Shown: positions 19,801 through 28,479 of the stretch, piece by piece
Position numbering within the stretch: the first letter of the stretch is position 1
Layout: every line of letters begins with the position of its first letter
Source: an uncultured Bacteroidota bacterium
GTDB taxonomy: Bacteria > Bacteroidota > Bacteroidia > Chitinophagales > LD1
Direction of reading: 5' to 3'
Assembly: GCA_903861145.1 (NCBI GenBank)
Contig: CAIOTH010000101.1
Coordinates: 1 to 64,000 of the forward strand
Length of the DNA: 64,000 nucleotides
The notes under the pieces: model-generated
What the model was told of the DNA's origin: nothing
Seen by the model: only the letters and a program-made list of their open reading frames with translations
Databases searched by the model: none
Position numbers and translations under genes: made by a program

Positions 19801-22800
19801 GGTTCTCTGCAGTTGATGTATCAGGAACTGCGCCGGAACCAAAATTCCAATAATTTTGTGCACCCGTACCTTCGCTACCTATAGTATAGAAATTAACCGG
19901 TTGGTTTAAACAGCCGTTGTCGCCATTTTGAGGCACTGACGAAGTAAAATCAGCACCAACAACGCCTACATCAGCAATTTCGGTAGTTGTGCTAGAACAA
20001 GCTCCGCTACTAACGGTTAAGCTTACTGTTTGAACACCAATTGCGGCATAAGTTACAGCAATCGGCCCGGGTGAAGTTGATGTAGCCGGTGTAGCCCCTG
20101 CTCCAAAATTCCATAACCAACTGGTTATAGAGCCGGTGCTGCTATCAGTAAAGGTAACTATGCCCGGAGGGAAACAGGCCGGTCCATCATTAATAAAACG
20201 CGCCTGCGGGGTACCTGTTATTGGAACTGCCTGGGTATCGATGGTTGAGCATACTCCGTTGGCCACCGTAAAAATTACCGGTATGTTTCCACCCGTTGAG
20301 AAAATAACCCCGGTTGGATTTTCGGAAGTTGAAGTAGTAGGAGTGCCAGTTGAGCCGAAGTTCCAGCTAAAGGTAAATCCACCGCCGGTGCTACCGGTAT
20401 TGGTAAAGTCTACCGGAGAGCCCGCACATTGCGGTGCGGTTGATGTAAATGAAGCAAGCGGCCGCGAACTAATGGTTACAACAACGGATGAGCCAGGACC
20501 GGTGCAACCGTTTGTTGTAGCTGATACCGTATAGGTATTGGCATCGCTTAAAGATACATTAGGTATAACCGGGTTTTGGTCGGTTGAACTAAAGCCGGCA
20601 GGGTCGGTCCATGCATAAGTTGCCCCCGTAATGTTTGCTGCGGTTAAGAATAAACTATCGCCCACACAAACCGGGCTGTTGCTACCGGCATTAGGTGCCG
20701 GTGGCAAGGCATAAATGATTACCGAAAGCGAATCAGGTGCGCTGCTACAGCCGTTAACTGTTTCTGTTAAAGTATATACCCCAGAATCGGCAACTACAAC
20801 ATTAGTTATAGAAGGATTTTGGACAGTAGAAGTGAAGCCATTAGGGCCTGTCCAGCTAAACACTGCGCCCGAATCGAGTCCAGCGGTTAAGTTAAGGGTT
20901 GCTCCTTCGCATATTGGCGAGTTGCTGGCTAGTTTTGGGGTTGATGGTATTTGATTTACCACTACCGTTGTGGTTCCCGCTGCGCCGCCGCAACCCAATA
21001 CTGTTGCAATAACTGTATAACTGCCTGCTGCAGCAATAGTAGCACCCTGAACCGTTGGGTTTTGTAACGTTGAAGTAAAGCCGTTAGGGCCTGTCCAGCT
21101 ATATGTTGCATTAGCAATGTTGCTTGCAGTTAAATTTAAATTGTTGCCCTCGCACAACGGACTGTTACTACCTGTAACCGGGGCCGGAGGAAGTGCATTG
21201 ATAATTACTACCGTTGATGCTGGCGCACTACTAGTGCAACCAGATGCAGTAGCAGTAACATAGTATGTTCCGCTATCAGGCAAAGTGGCAACATTTATTG
21301 CAGGGTTTTGGTCGGTTGAGGAAAAGCCGTTAGGGCCGGTCCAAACATAAGTTGCGCCTTCAAAAGTACTTGCAGTAAGGAATAGTGATGTACTATCGCA
21401 AATAGGGCCATTGTTACCTGCGGTAATGACGGGTACCGGATTAATAACCACTGTTGTGGCCGCCGAGTCGCTGCTGTTACAACCACTAATATTAGCTAAT
21501 ACAAAAAAGTCGCCGGAATAGGCGGTAGTTGCACCAATAATTGAAGGGTTCTGCACATTAGAGATAAAGCCATTAGGGCCGGTCCAGGTATAAGTAGCAT
21601 TTGGTACCGTTGAGGCCGTTAAATGTAGAGTATCGCCTGAACAGATCGGGCTATTGTTTGAAGCTACCGGTGCAGGTGTAATGGTAACGACAACAGTTAC
21701 CTGACCCGGAGTATCGCTAACGCAACCCTTAGAAGTTACGTTTAAGAAGTAGGTACCGGAATCGAGTACACTAATGTTTGTTATTGTCGGATTTTGATTG
21801 GTGGAAGTAAAGCCGTTAGGCCCCGTCCAGCTATAACTTGCGCCATTTACACTGGTTCCGAATAAATTTAAAGTTCCGCCGGCGCAAACAGGGCTATTGC
21901 TGGTTGCTACCGGTGTAGGAGATGTATTTATGTTTACAACGGCTATGGCACGGCCGCTTGAACATCCGTTTAAGGTTACAACCACATTATATGACCCGGC
22001 ATTGGCAGAACTAACGTTAGTAATTGAAGGGTTAGGTAAAGTTGAAGTAAATCCATTAGGGCCAGTCCATGCATAGGTTGCACCAGCTGTAGTATCAACG
22101 TTTAAGTTTAATGTTCCGTTCTGACAAACAGGGCTATTGCTTGATACGTTAGGTGTTGCGGGTGTAGGGCTTACAACAACATCAGTGGAGCCCGTATCGC
22201 TAACACAACCTGAAATGGTTGCTACCACATAATATACACCGGAATCTGCCACCGTAACGGAATTGATGGTTGGATTTTGAAGCGTTGAGGTGAAGCCGTT
22301 TGGACCAGTCCAACTGTAAGTTGCGCCGGGTATATTGTTGGCGGTTAAATTCAAAGCATTGGTTTCGCAAAGAGGCCCGTTATTACCGGCAACCGGTGCA
22401 GAAGGAGCGGGGCTTATTGTAACCGTTGTAGTTGCAGGAGCACTTGAACAGCTACCTACAGTTGCGATAACTGTGTATGTTCCTGATGATGTACCGGTTG
22501 CATTAGGAATGCCTGGATTTTGAAGCGTTGACGTAAACCCGTTAGGGCCTGTCCAACTATATGTTGCTCCTGATACGGTTGTGGCAGTAAGGTTTAATGT
22601 ATTACCTGAGCATAATGGACCGTTATTACCAGCTACCGGTGCTGTTGTGGTGTTAATAACCACGGTTACTGAAGCAGGTGGAGAAACGCAACTGCCACCG
22701 GCAGATTGGGTTACCTGGTAAGTGCCTGCATTGGTCGATGTTGCATTGGCGATAACAGGATTTTGCACTGTTGCGGTATAATTGTTAGGGCCGGTCCAGT

Positions 22801-25800
22801 TAAAAGCAGTGCCAGTACCGAGAGCGGTTAGCTTAAGAGTATCGCCTGCACATACGACGCTGTTGCTACCTGCGGTAGGTGCTGGAAGCGGCAATGTGAT
22901 AGCCACCAAAGCTGAATCGGGATATGAAGGGCAGCCGTTGGCTGTGTTTTTCTCTGTAAGATAATAGTAACCCACATTGGCGCCCGATACGTTAGCCACA
23001 GTAGGGCTTTGTATGGTACTAGCGAAAGCCGAGGGGCCGGTCCATGAATAGGTGAACCCGGCTTGCGCAGGTGTGGTTAATGTTAGTGTTTGGCCCGCAC
23101 ATAATGGGCTATTTGTAGTAATTGCCGGTGGTGCATAGGCCGGGGTAACAATAACGGTTACTTCGGCAAGGGTATCACCGGTAAGAGAACAGTAATCGCC
23201 GTTTATAATTCTTCTAAATAAATACGTGCCGGTAAATGAATCTATTGCAGCCGGGGTATAATTTTGGGTGGTTGCACCAGGTATGCTGGTCCAGGTAATA
23301 CCATTATTAATACTGTATTGCCACTGATAAGAAGAAATAGTTGGCAAACCACCGGGATAAGCACCGGCAGAAGCGTTTGCTTGCCCAACTCCGTTACGAA
23401 TAACAGTTGGAATAATATATGCCGGAGTACTTGCAGTTATTAATTGAGGTGCTTGTCCGCAGGAAATTGTTTGATTGCCACCGCTGGTAATACTATTACC
23501 TAACAAATCGGGCGGGTTAGCCATACTTACAACCAACGGGAGATAAACGCTACCATTGGCAGGGGTATAAACAGAATCAATCGTTCCCCGGGTTAACGGA
23601 AAGTCATTTGATTCGGAAGTGATAGCCAGGTAAATACGGCAATTATTAAATTTTATACCGCGTTCGCCGGTAGGGTCTTCTTCATTGCTACGGCCGCCGA
23701 GGTAGGTATAATACAATAATGTATCACCGGTACTACCGCTTAGTTTAAAGAATATGGCATCGTAATTAGCTGCATCGTAAGCACTTGTTTGTAAGGGATT
23801 ACCTGCGGCAGGTATTGTTGTTGGGGTGAATTTACTATTGGTATAGCCCAATATAAATACATCGTTGTTCTGATCGATATTCAATCCCATCATGTTATCG
23901 GCACCATTATTGGCATTGCCACCAAAGTAAGTGCCCCATGTAGTTGAGGTTGCAGCTACCGGTAAAGAGGCAATGAAGAAATCGCGGTTAGAACTACCTG
24001 GATAAGTGGTTTGGTACGCACCGGCGCTAATGTTTGCAGCTGCCAGCCCCGAAGTGAGACCACCAATAACAACTTGCGTTTTTTGTTGGTTTAACTCCAT
24101 GCAAAGGATGGAGGTGCTTTTTGCAGCACCGGAGTTAAAATAACGCGACCAATGAGCATTTCCGGTGGAAGAATCAAGCGACATAAGCCATCCATCCTGG
24201 GTACCGGTTAATGTAGCCTGAGTGGCATTGGTATAGGAGACGTTGGCGTTTCCGTTGGTGTTACCGCCTATTAAAATATTGCCTGAGCCGTCAACCACCG
24301 TTGTGAAAAACTGGTTGGTATTACCGGCAGAGGTGTATTGTTTTGTCCACCTTAAAGTATTAAGGTCGCTTGAAAGACGGAATATGTAACCGTTGGTTTT
24401 TCCACCGCCCGTGGTTACTGCCGTTCCATTTGCATACTGGGCCACAGGTATATCACCATCAGCGGTGGTTGTGCTTTGTTGCGTTACGTAACCGGTAGCT
24501 AATAGGTCGAAATTACTACCGCCGGTTGGCATAATACGAAGGTCGTATAAGTTAGGATTTAAGCTGGCGGTAACTGAACCAATATCACGCACCTCGGCCC
24601 ATGTACCCGCCGGGTTAATTTTTGCAATAAATACCTGCTGGCCACCACCAATGCTGGTACGTTGTGTCCAGGTAGGCGTTGGGGCGCCGGTACCATAGGT
24701 AGTATTTAAATTTTGATTGGTTATACCGGCAATGTATAAGTAGCCGTCAAGGCCAACACTACACGCGTAAGGATTGGAAGTTGCTGTCCCACCCAAATAT
24801 GTTTGCCAAACACAGGTACCACTACCCCCGGGAGTAACAGGCTCCTGGTATTTCGAAATCCATAAAATAACGGCACCACCGGTACCGGTATAAGTTGTTT
24901 GAAATGCACCAACAGTTACAAGGCCGTTACCACCACGACTAACTACGTAAATATTGCCTGCGGCATCAAGGTCAACACCGTGGCAGTGGGCTGCTACGCT
25001 GGTATTGCTGGCAATCCAGGTGGCCCAACGCATTACGATTGGATCAATAACCAGGGTTTGGGTATTATCATATGCGGGAATTTCGAAGCTTAGTTGGTTT
25101 TTGCCAAGCAGGTGATATTTAATTTTGATAGATGTGCGCTTGCCATTGGCATCTATTAAATAGCTTACGGGGCTAGGGATGGTCATATCACCAACTGATG
25201 TAGGTAAAATGAGTTCACCTTTGCCATTCATTTTAAGAGATTCAACGCCTTCAATCTGCATGTTGATTTGGTTGGCGTTGGCACCGGGCTTAACTATGAT
25301 ATCGTTTTCTAAATTGCCGCCGGCTGCTGTGTAATATTTTACATTGATACCTTGATATACATCTTTATAGGTAATTACATTATAGCTATGTACATTAGTA
25401 GCAGTGGTAGAAGCATCGCCGGTGAGGAAGTTAGAGAAATCAACGTTTTGACCTTCTTTCTCAATGTTCTCTGCGGCCGATTTGTTACCACCAATAAAAT
25501 TGAGTCTCCACCCAAAACCTTTTAACGCTGGTGCAGGGCCCAGGTCTTCAATCTTACCGGAACGGTGGCCAGATTGAATTTGCTCAACCTCCATATCGTA
25601 TCGGCTTACTTCCGACATGCTTTTGCGATCAAAAACGCCTATCAACATACCATCTGGTGTGGCAAGCATTTGTCCACCGGCTACATCGGCGCGGTAAAGC
25701 ACGTGTGCGGGCCATTGGCCTTTGTTCTCCACAAACGAAATTGATTTGTTTTCGTTGCTGGTTATTTGCGCAACCTGTTCATCGGTTAGCTTTTTGTTGT

Positions 25801-26014
25801 TACCAGGGGCAGTAGCGCTTAAGCCCATTGGCAACAAAAAGGCAGTCAATACGGCAAGTGCAAATGCCTTAGCACTGAATGTAGAAGTTGTTATACCCAT
25901 AAATGTAATTTTTCCGGTTTTAGCGAGGAGTGAGGTTTGAGAAGTATGAACATTGCTGATAGACAGCAGATTTTTAAACGAGAATATTTTTGTTGGGGTG
26001 TAAAGTTTATTCAT
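13883..26014 (-). CDS. giant SBBP/Ig-like/PKD surface protein with T9SS type B sorting domain
   Basis: At 4,043 residues this is the largest gene in the window. In order it shows a signal region (a hydrophobic core at about residues 46-66; ATG 25900, residue 39, is an alternative start giving a conventional signal peptide), an ENKGQWP-type N-terminal domain (about 90-330), SBBP-like propeller repeats (about 330-800), 11 Ig-like repeats with WTGPNGF cores (about 960-1850), four divergent PKD domains (about 1850-2190), nine tandem PKD pairs (about 2190-3710), three further Ig/PKD-like modules with NAGPD motifs, and a C-terminal gliding-type sorting domain starting IPSAFTPNGDGHND. By family knowledge it is exported by T9SS and may act as a gliding adhesin (SprB-like). 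PorP/SprF follows directly. The ligand is unknown. Confidence 0.93.
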   Translation of the reverse strand: MNKLYTPTKIFSFKNLLSISNVHTSQTSLLAKTGKITFMGITTSTFSAKAFALAVLTAFLLPMGLSATAPGNNKKLTDEQVAQITSNENKSISFVENKGQWPAHVLYRADVAGGQMLATPDGMLIGVFDRKSMSEVSRYDMEVEQIQSGHRSGKIEDLGPAPALKGFGWRLNFIGGNKSAAENIEKEGQNVDFSNFLTGDASTTATNVHSYNVITYKDVYQGINVKYYTAAGGNLENDIIVKPGANANQINMQIEGVESLKMNGKGELILPTSVGDMTIPSPVSYLIDANGKRTSIKIKYHLLGKNQLSFEIPAYDNTQTLVIDPIVMRWATWIASNTSVAAHCHGVDLDAAGNIYVVSRGGNGLVTVGAFQTTYTGTGGAVILWISKYQEPVTPGGSGTCVWQTYLGGTATSNPYACSVGLDGYLYIAGITNQNLNTTYGTGAPTPTWTQRTSIGGGQQVFIAKINPAGTWAEVRDIGSVTASLNPNLYDLRIMPTGGSNFDLLATGYVTQQSTTTADGDIPVAQYANGTAVTTGGGKTNGYIFRLSSDLNTLRWTKQYTSAGNTNQFFTTVVDGSGNILIGGNTNGNANVSYTNATQATLTGTQDGWLMSLDSSTGNAHWSRYFNSGAAKSTSILCMELNQQKTQVVIGGLTSGLAAANISAGAYQTTYPGSSNRDFFIASLPVAATSTTWGTYFGGNANNGADNMMGLNIDQNNDVFILGYTNSKFTPTTIPAAGNPLQTSAYDAANYDAIFFKLSGSTGDTLLYYTYLGGRSNEEDPTGERGIKFNNCRIYLAITSESNDFPLTRGTIDSVYTPANGSVYLPLVVSMANPPDLLGNSITSGGNQTISCGQAPQLITASTPAYIIPTVIRNGVGQANASAGAYPGGLPTISSYQWQYSINNGITWTSIPGATTQNYTPAAIDSFTGTYLFRRIINGDYCSLTGDTLAEVTVIVTPAYAPPAITTNSPLCAGQTLTLTTPAQAGFTYSWTGPSAFASTIQSPTVANVSGANVGYYYLTEKNTANGCPSYPDSALVAITLPLPAPTAGSNSVVCAGDTLKLTALGTGTAFNWTGPNNYTATVQNPVIANATSTNAGTYQVTQSAGGSCVSPPASVTVVINTTTAPVAGNNGPLCSGNTLNLTATTVSGATYSWTGPNGFTSTLQNPGIPNATGTSSGTYTVIATVGSCSSAPATTTVTISPAPSAPVAGNNGPLCETNALNLTANNIPGATYSWTGPNGFTSTLQNPTINSVTVADSGVYYVVATISGCVSDTGSTDVVVSPTPATPNVSSNSPVCQNGTLNLNVDTTAGATYAWTGPNGFTSTLPNPSITNVSSANAGSYNVVVTLNGCSSGRAIAVVNINTSPTPVATSNSPVCAGGTLNLFGTSVNGASYSWTGPNGFTSTNQNPTITNISVLDSGTYFLNVTSKGCVSDTPGQVTVVVTITPAPVASNNSPICSGDTLHLTASTVPNATYTWTGPNGFISNVQNPSIIGATTAYSGDFFVLANISGCNSSDSAATTVVINPVPVITAGNNGPICDSTSLFLTASTFEGATYVWTGPNGFSSTDQNPAINVATLPDSGTYYVTATASGCTSSAPASTVVIINALPPAPVTGSNSPLCEGNNLNLTASNIANATYSWTGPNGFTSTLQNPTVQGATIAAAGSYTVIATVLGCGGAAGTTTVVVNQIPSTPKLASNSPICEGATLNLTAGLDSGAVFSWTGPNGFTSTVQNPSITNVVVADSGVYTLTETVNGCSSAPDSLSVIIYALPPAPNAGSNSPVCVGDSLFLTAANITGATYAWTDPAGFSSTDQNPVIPNVSLSDANTYTVSATTNGCTGPGSSVVVTISSRPLASFTSTAPQCAGSPVDFTNTGSTGGGFTFSWNFGSTGTPTTSTSENPTGVIFSTGGNIPVIFTVANGVCSTIDTQAVPITGTPQARFINDGPACFPPGIVTFTDSSTGSITSWLWNFGAGATPATSTSPGPIAVTYAAIGVQTVSLTVSSGACSSTTTEIADVGVVGADFTSSVPQNGDNGCLNQPVNFYTIGSEGTGAQNYWNFGSGAVPDTSTAENPAGILYTTTGAKIVTHIVYSNNCNIADTIIHIVTINPIPVTTFTSTSPVCGNTPVNFTNTGSSGVNYTYFWDLGAGASPATSTTENPAGITYASSGTKTVSFSITNGFYCVITATQNVIVNSTPTASFASTAPQCTTLPVDFTNTGTTTGVTYAWNFGANATPAISTNQNPTGVTYSTPGIQLVALTTTDNSSGCADSVTHAITINQNPTASFTTNAPQCSTSGINFTNTGSTGGTWAYTWNFGQNANPAISSAESPSGVMYGSSGSKTVTFTISGQGCTQTSTQTIVVDTTPVAAFTSTAPQCTGANVDFTNTGTATGVTYAWDFGAGATPATSTSQNPTGIVYSTSGSKTITLVVTNVGSGCTSTVTHNININLTPVASFTSNAPQCSTSPINFTNTGSTGGNWSYAWDLGQGAIPSFSSSENPGGVMYSSSGTKTITFTISSQFCTQTSTQSIVINPTPVASFTSTAPQCTGLGVNFTNTGTTTGVSYAWNFGASATPATDTVANPSGVVYSTAGTKTVTLTTTDTSSGCSVTATNNIVIHLSPVASFTSNAPQCSTVPINFTNTGSTGGNWSYNWDFGDGANPAISSAQNPSGVLYSSSGTKTVTFIISDQNCTQSATQNIVINPTPTAGFTTTAPQCTGLGVDFAGNGSSTNVTWSWNFGAGATPATDTVQNVTGVIYSTAGSKTVTLTATDTTSGCSVTASNTFVIHQTPTASFTSNAPQCATVPINFTNTGSTGNNWSYSWNLGQNAIPAVSSAENPSGVLYSSSGTKIVTFTISDQNCTQTTAQNIVINPTPSASFNSTAPQCTGLPVNFNNTGTVTGVTWLWNFGNGATPATDTVQNPSGVVYSTAGIQSVTLTTTDTSSGCSVTVTNAIAIHQTPTASFTSTAPQCAGIGIDFTNTGSTGGNWSYGWSFGPGASPAVSTTQNPTGVMYTSSGSKVVTFTISDQNCTQTSTDTINIFTTPVATFTSNAPKCTGLPVDFVNTGTSNGVTWLWNFGAGATPATSTLQYPSGIIYANAGIMSVSLTISDTSSACAVTTTNTIIINQTPTASFTSNAPQCAGAPINFTNTGSTGSNWVYSWDFGANAIPAASSAQNPSGVLYDSSGTKVVTFTISNASCAQSVTDTITIGSSPVASFTSTAPQCSGLPVDFTSTGTPSGVSWAWNFGTNSSPGTSVSQNPSGVIYSAAGITIVTLTVTDLSTQCTGTVSNAINIYQTPTASFTSNAPQCVNVPVNFNNTGSTGSNWTYAWDFGANAIPGVSSSQNPSGVLYDSSGAKSVTLIVSDAHCSQTAIDTITISNTPVASFTSTAPQCTGLPVGFTNTGTSTGVTWSWNLGSGALPSTSTLQNPSGVIYSSAGINAISLTITDASTLCTAIANSTINIYQTPTATFTSSAPQCTNAPVNFLNTGSTGANWSYAWDFGQNALPAVSSSQNPTGVMYDSSGVKAVTFTISDAHCSQTTIDTIIINNTPVASFTSTAPQCTGLPVNFTNTGTSTGVSWSWNLGTGSSPSTSSLQNPSGVIYSNAGIVAVTLTISDNATLCTATANGTINIYQTPTATFTSNSPQCANVPINFNNTGSTGAPWAFVWDFGQNALPAGSTSENPGGVLYDSSGAKTVTFTISDAHCSQTATQIITVNPLPIANAGLDTTICANRNVTLGGHTLTPGASYSWFPSSTLDNPFVPNPLATPTASITTYSVTVTAAGTGCISTDYVIVTMRDPLIANAGPDVQICLNDTTEIGAGLVQGQFYSWSPATGLSSVTSPNPIASPTQTTTYTVVVTDTAGCAPVSDNVTVIVNPLPNANAGPDDTIQTGGSVQLTGTGGVQYVWSPSTGLNNANIFDPVASPDSSTIYVLTVTNVYGCMNTDTMEVHVFNYAVPWWIPSAFTPNGDGHNDVLYVRGGGFETFEFSIYNRYGELIFDSKNINEGWDGTNLKGQLAPIDAYVYKLYGKLNDGSTIDTKGLVNLVR
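14880..19440 (-). repeat. nine tandem copies of a two-PKD unit (about 507 bp each)
   Basis: Within the giant gene two PKD subtypes strictly alternate. Subtype A has TNTGTxTGVTWxWNFG and a Cys-rich C-terminal half; subtype B has TNTGSTGxNWxYxWDFG followed by VTFTISDxxC. Nine A-B pairs are countable. The C-terminal pairs are most alike, as expected from recent unit duplication. Confidence 0.85.
20460..23140 (-). repeat. eleven tandem Ig-like domains
   Basis: Eleven repeats of about 80 residues share the order NSPxCxGxxLxLTA, TYSWTGPNGFTST, QNPxI, DSGxYxV and a second Cys. The Cys pair in each repeat could form one disulfide per domain. They form a stalk between the propeller and the PKD array. 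Confidence 0.85.
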
Positions 26015-26393
26015 GCCAGGGGTTTAATGTGTTTTACATACTAATGAAAGAACGAAAGTATGACTACCAAATGCCAAGGGGGCAATGTTATTCTTCACTT
26101 AAACAGGCCGCCTATTATCACTAATAAGCAGGCTAAAAACGAAATTCGGCCGACAGAAAAATTTTAAATCAAGGAGCGATTATTGCAATACTTATAAACA
26201 AGTATAAAGGAAAATTTAATAAAGTGGACAATCGGAGCGCATTTTTTTATTTAAGTGTAAACTACCATGCGTTCTTTAAAATCAGATAGCGGAGAAAGTT
26301 TGGAAAGGAAAAGCGTTCGATTTGAGAGGGAAATGACAATTGCATTAATTGATTGCAACAATAATTAATTGCAACAAATTGAGGTGCATTAAA
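26015..26393. other. AT-rich intergenic region, no gene seen
   Basis: The region should hold the promoter of the giant gene, but I find no clean match to the Bacteroidota consensus on the minus strand. Small palindromic elements occur (ATACTT/AAGTAT near 26189-26206; repeated ATTGCA motifs near 26338-26375). The short open frames are not protein-like. Confidence 0.5.
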
Positions 26394-26433
26394 ATGCAAA
26401 GAGGCGATATCATTAGATATCGCCTCTTTGCAT
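26394..26433. terminator. perfect 18-bp hairpin after the thioredoxin gene
   Basis: Arms at 26394-26411 and 26416-26433 are exact inverted copies around a 4-nt loop (ATTA). It lies 15 nt after the stop of the minus-strand thioredoxin gene. The arms end in AAAG/CTTT, and TTTTAATG follows on the minus strand. Confidence 0.75.
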
Positions 26434-26448
26434 AGAATATGTTTTAGC

Positions 26449-26892
26449 TTAGTTGGAAGCCCTGTCTTGTCCGTATTTTGCAAAACCAAGAAGGTCCTCG
26501 GGTTGAATGTAGCCGATGGTAAAGGTTATTTGTTTGCCTTCGTTATCGGCAATAATCATAGTAGGGAAGTGGGTTACTTTATATTTATCAACCAGGGTAG
26601 GGCCTTCACCTTTTTCAACATCAACTGATACGTTAATGAAGTGGTCGTTAAAATAATGGATGACGTTTTTATCGGTAAAGGTATTTTGCTGTAACTTTTT
26701 GCACGGGCTGCACCATGAAGCGTATGCATCAATAAATACCAGCTTATTCTGCTTTTTGGCTTCAACTAATGCATCTTTATAGCTTCCTTTAAAGAAGTTA
26801 ATACCCGCTGAGGTTTCGGGGCTTTTAGTTGTTGCCGAGATAGAAAAAAGAGCGAAGGCGAGCAACAGGCCAAGGGTAACTTTCTTTCTCAT
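26449..26892 (-). CDS. exported thioredoxin-family protein
   Basis: A 147-residue protein with an N-terminal signal peptide (hydrophobic residues 5-20) and a thioredoxin fold. The active site is C61-S-P-C64 within YASWCSPCKKL, and the cis-proline lies in THFPTMI. The CSPC active site and signal peptide indicate an extracytoplasmic disulfide reductase or isomerase (DUF255/thioredoxin_7-like in wording). It is a monocistronic unit ending in a strong hairpin. It may help the Cys-rich giant protein next door to fold, but that is only suggested by proximity. Confidence 0.88.
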   Translation of the reverse strand: MRKKVTLGLLLAFALFSISATTKSPETSAGINFFKGSYKDALVEAKKQNKLVFIDAYASWCSPCKKLQQNTFTDKNVIHYFNDHFINVSVDVEKGEGPTLVDKYKVTHFPTMIIADNEGKQITFTIGYIQPEDLLGFAKYGQDRASN

Positions 26893-27081
26893 AATTAGCT
26901 GATTTTAAACGATTATTCAAATACTTCACGACTTGTATACTTTAGTTGCACAGTTGATTTCTACAAAGTATACGTTGATGTTACAGGCTTTGTTACAAAT
27001 AAACCGGGTGGGCTTACATTAAATTGAGACAAGGCGACTTACCGAAGAAGTAAGGGGCACAATAGCGGAATACCGTTGGGC

Positions 27082-28446
27082 TTAATTGCCAATGTAGAAG
27101 TCGATAATTTTCTTTTGAAGCATCAGGCTAATATCGGCCTGAGCCTTACTAATCTCGGCCTGTAGCAGTACTATTTGGGCGTTTGACAATTCGACAAAGG
27201 TTGCCTGGCCCACACCGTATTTACCCTGTACCACTTCAAAAGCCTGCTGGGCAGCAAATAAGCCGTGCCGTGAAGTTTCGATTTGTTGTACAGCGGCCAG
27301 GTAATCGTTATAAGCTTCTTTTATATCGGCGGATATTTGAACAGTAAGGTCGTCGTGAAATAGGGTTGCCCGATGCTGATAGATTTTGGCAATGGAAACG
27401 TTGGTTTTAGTATATAATCTGTCGAATATGTTCCACGACAGGTTTAATGCCAGCTCGCCATATACTTGCCCAAACAGTGCCTTGCCAACAGGTTCCTGGG
27501 GGCCTAGTGCCGGATTTCCATTGACGTAAAGTTGGTTTAAGTAGCCACCGTTGGAAACCATTCCTCCTTCAAAATTCAGCTTTGGCAGGTAGCCACTTTT
27601 ATAGCCCTTTATTTGCCAATCGGCGATTTTAAGGCTTAGCTCCGACGATTTTATATCGGGCCTTTGTTGCAATGCTTTAGCAACGAGGTCCTGTACGTTT
27701 TGGTATTCAGGACCGAGTGGTAAAGTATCGGGCGCAATTTCGCCAATGGCGTATTTATCGGTTTCGCTTATTTTGATTTTACGTAACAGTAGAATGATAT
27801 CGTTTTTAAGTTTTTGCTGTGCCTGAATCAGGAATAACTTGTCGCTACTGCTTTCTGCCTGTTGTTGGTACAAGTCGGACATGGCGTTGCGGCCCACATT
27901 TGTAAGCTCCTGCAATTGGTTTTCGCGCTTTGTTGATGCGGCCAGGTTTTCGGTACCGAATTGGACAATTTTACGGTCAAGAATGATCTGAAGAAATGAT
28001 TGGGTTATATCAAAGGCGATTTGCTGCTGAGAACGTTGCAGGTTAAACTGCGATGCCGATTTGGATAGAGTGGCTGCTTTTAAAGCTGAATAATCGGCCA
28101 GGCCATTAAAGATATTAATAGTGCTGGTTAACTGATAATTCATTTGGCTACCGGTTGAGTTAACAAGGGTAGGAGTTGTGGCAGTTAGCAGGTTTTTTCC
28201 GCTACTGAAACCATAGTTACTATTAAATGCCAGGTTAGGTAAAAAGTTGCCGTAGGTTCCCAACAAAGCTGCACCGGTTATTTGAAGGGAATCTTTACTG
28301 AGTAATATTTGTGTTGATTGGTCGAGGCCAATGTGGATGCAATCTTCCAATAAAAGGACCTTAGCCGTATCCTGAGCACGCAACGGCTTGGTGAACGAGC
28401 TCACTATAAAAACACCAAAAATTAAATATGCTAACCTGTATTTCAT
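27082..28446 (-). CDS. TolC-family outer membrane efflux protein
   Basis: A 454-residue outer-membrane factor with a signal peptide and two repeated coiled-coil/beta halves (each carrying the OEP motif, e.g. LQRSQQQIAFDITQSFLQII and HDDLTVQISADIKEAYNDYL). It forms the exit duct of a tripartite pump. It is the last gene of the operon permease-adaptor-TolC, 33 nt after the adaptor. No substrate can be inferred. Confidence 0.93.
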   Translation of the reverse strand: MKYRLAYLIFGVFIVSSFTKPLRAQDTAKVLLLEDCIHIGLDQSTQILLSKDSLQITGAALLGTYGNFLPNLAFNSNYGFSSGKNLLTATTPTLVNSTGSQMNYQLTSTINIFNGLADYSALKAATLSKSASQFNLQRSQQQIAFDITQSFLQIILDRKIVQFGTENLAASTKRENQLQELTNVGRNAMSDLYQQQAESSSDKLFLIQAQQKLKNDIILLLRKIKISETDKYAIGEIAPDTLPLGPEYQNVQDLVAKALQQRPDIKSSELSLKIADWQIKGYKSGYLPKLNFEGGMVSNGGYLNQLYVNGNPALGPQEPVGKALFGQVYGELALNLSWNIFDRLYTKTNVSIAKIYQHRATLFHDDLTVQISADIKEAYNDYLAAVQQIETSRHGLFAAQQAFEVVQGKYGVGQATFVELSNAQIVLLQAEISKAQADISLMLQKKIIDFYIGN

Positions 28447-28479
28447 TTTTACAAACTGTTCATTTGCCGTAACAATGGC

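Noticed and set aside
14185-25940. Many short plus-strand ORFs antisense to the giant gene
   Set aside because: They mirror the repeated Ser/Thr/Pro-rich coding sequence of the opposite strand and have no promoters or consistent features.
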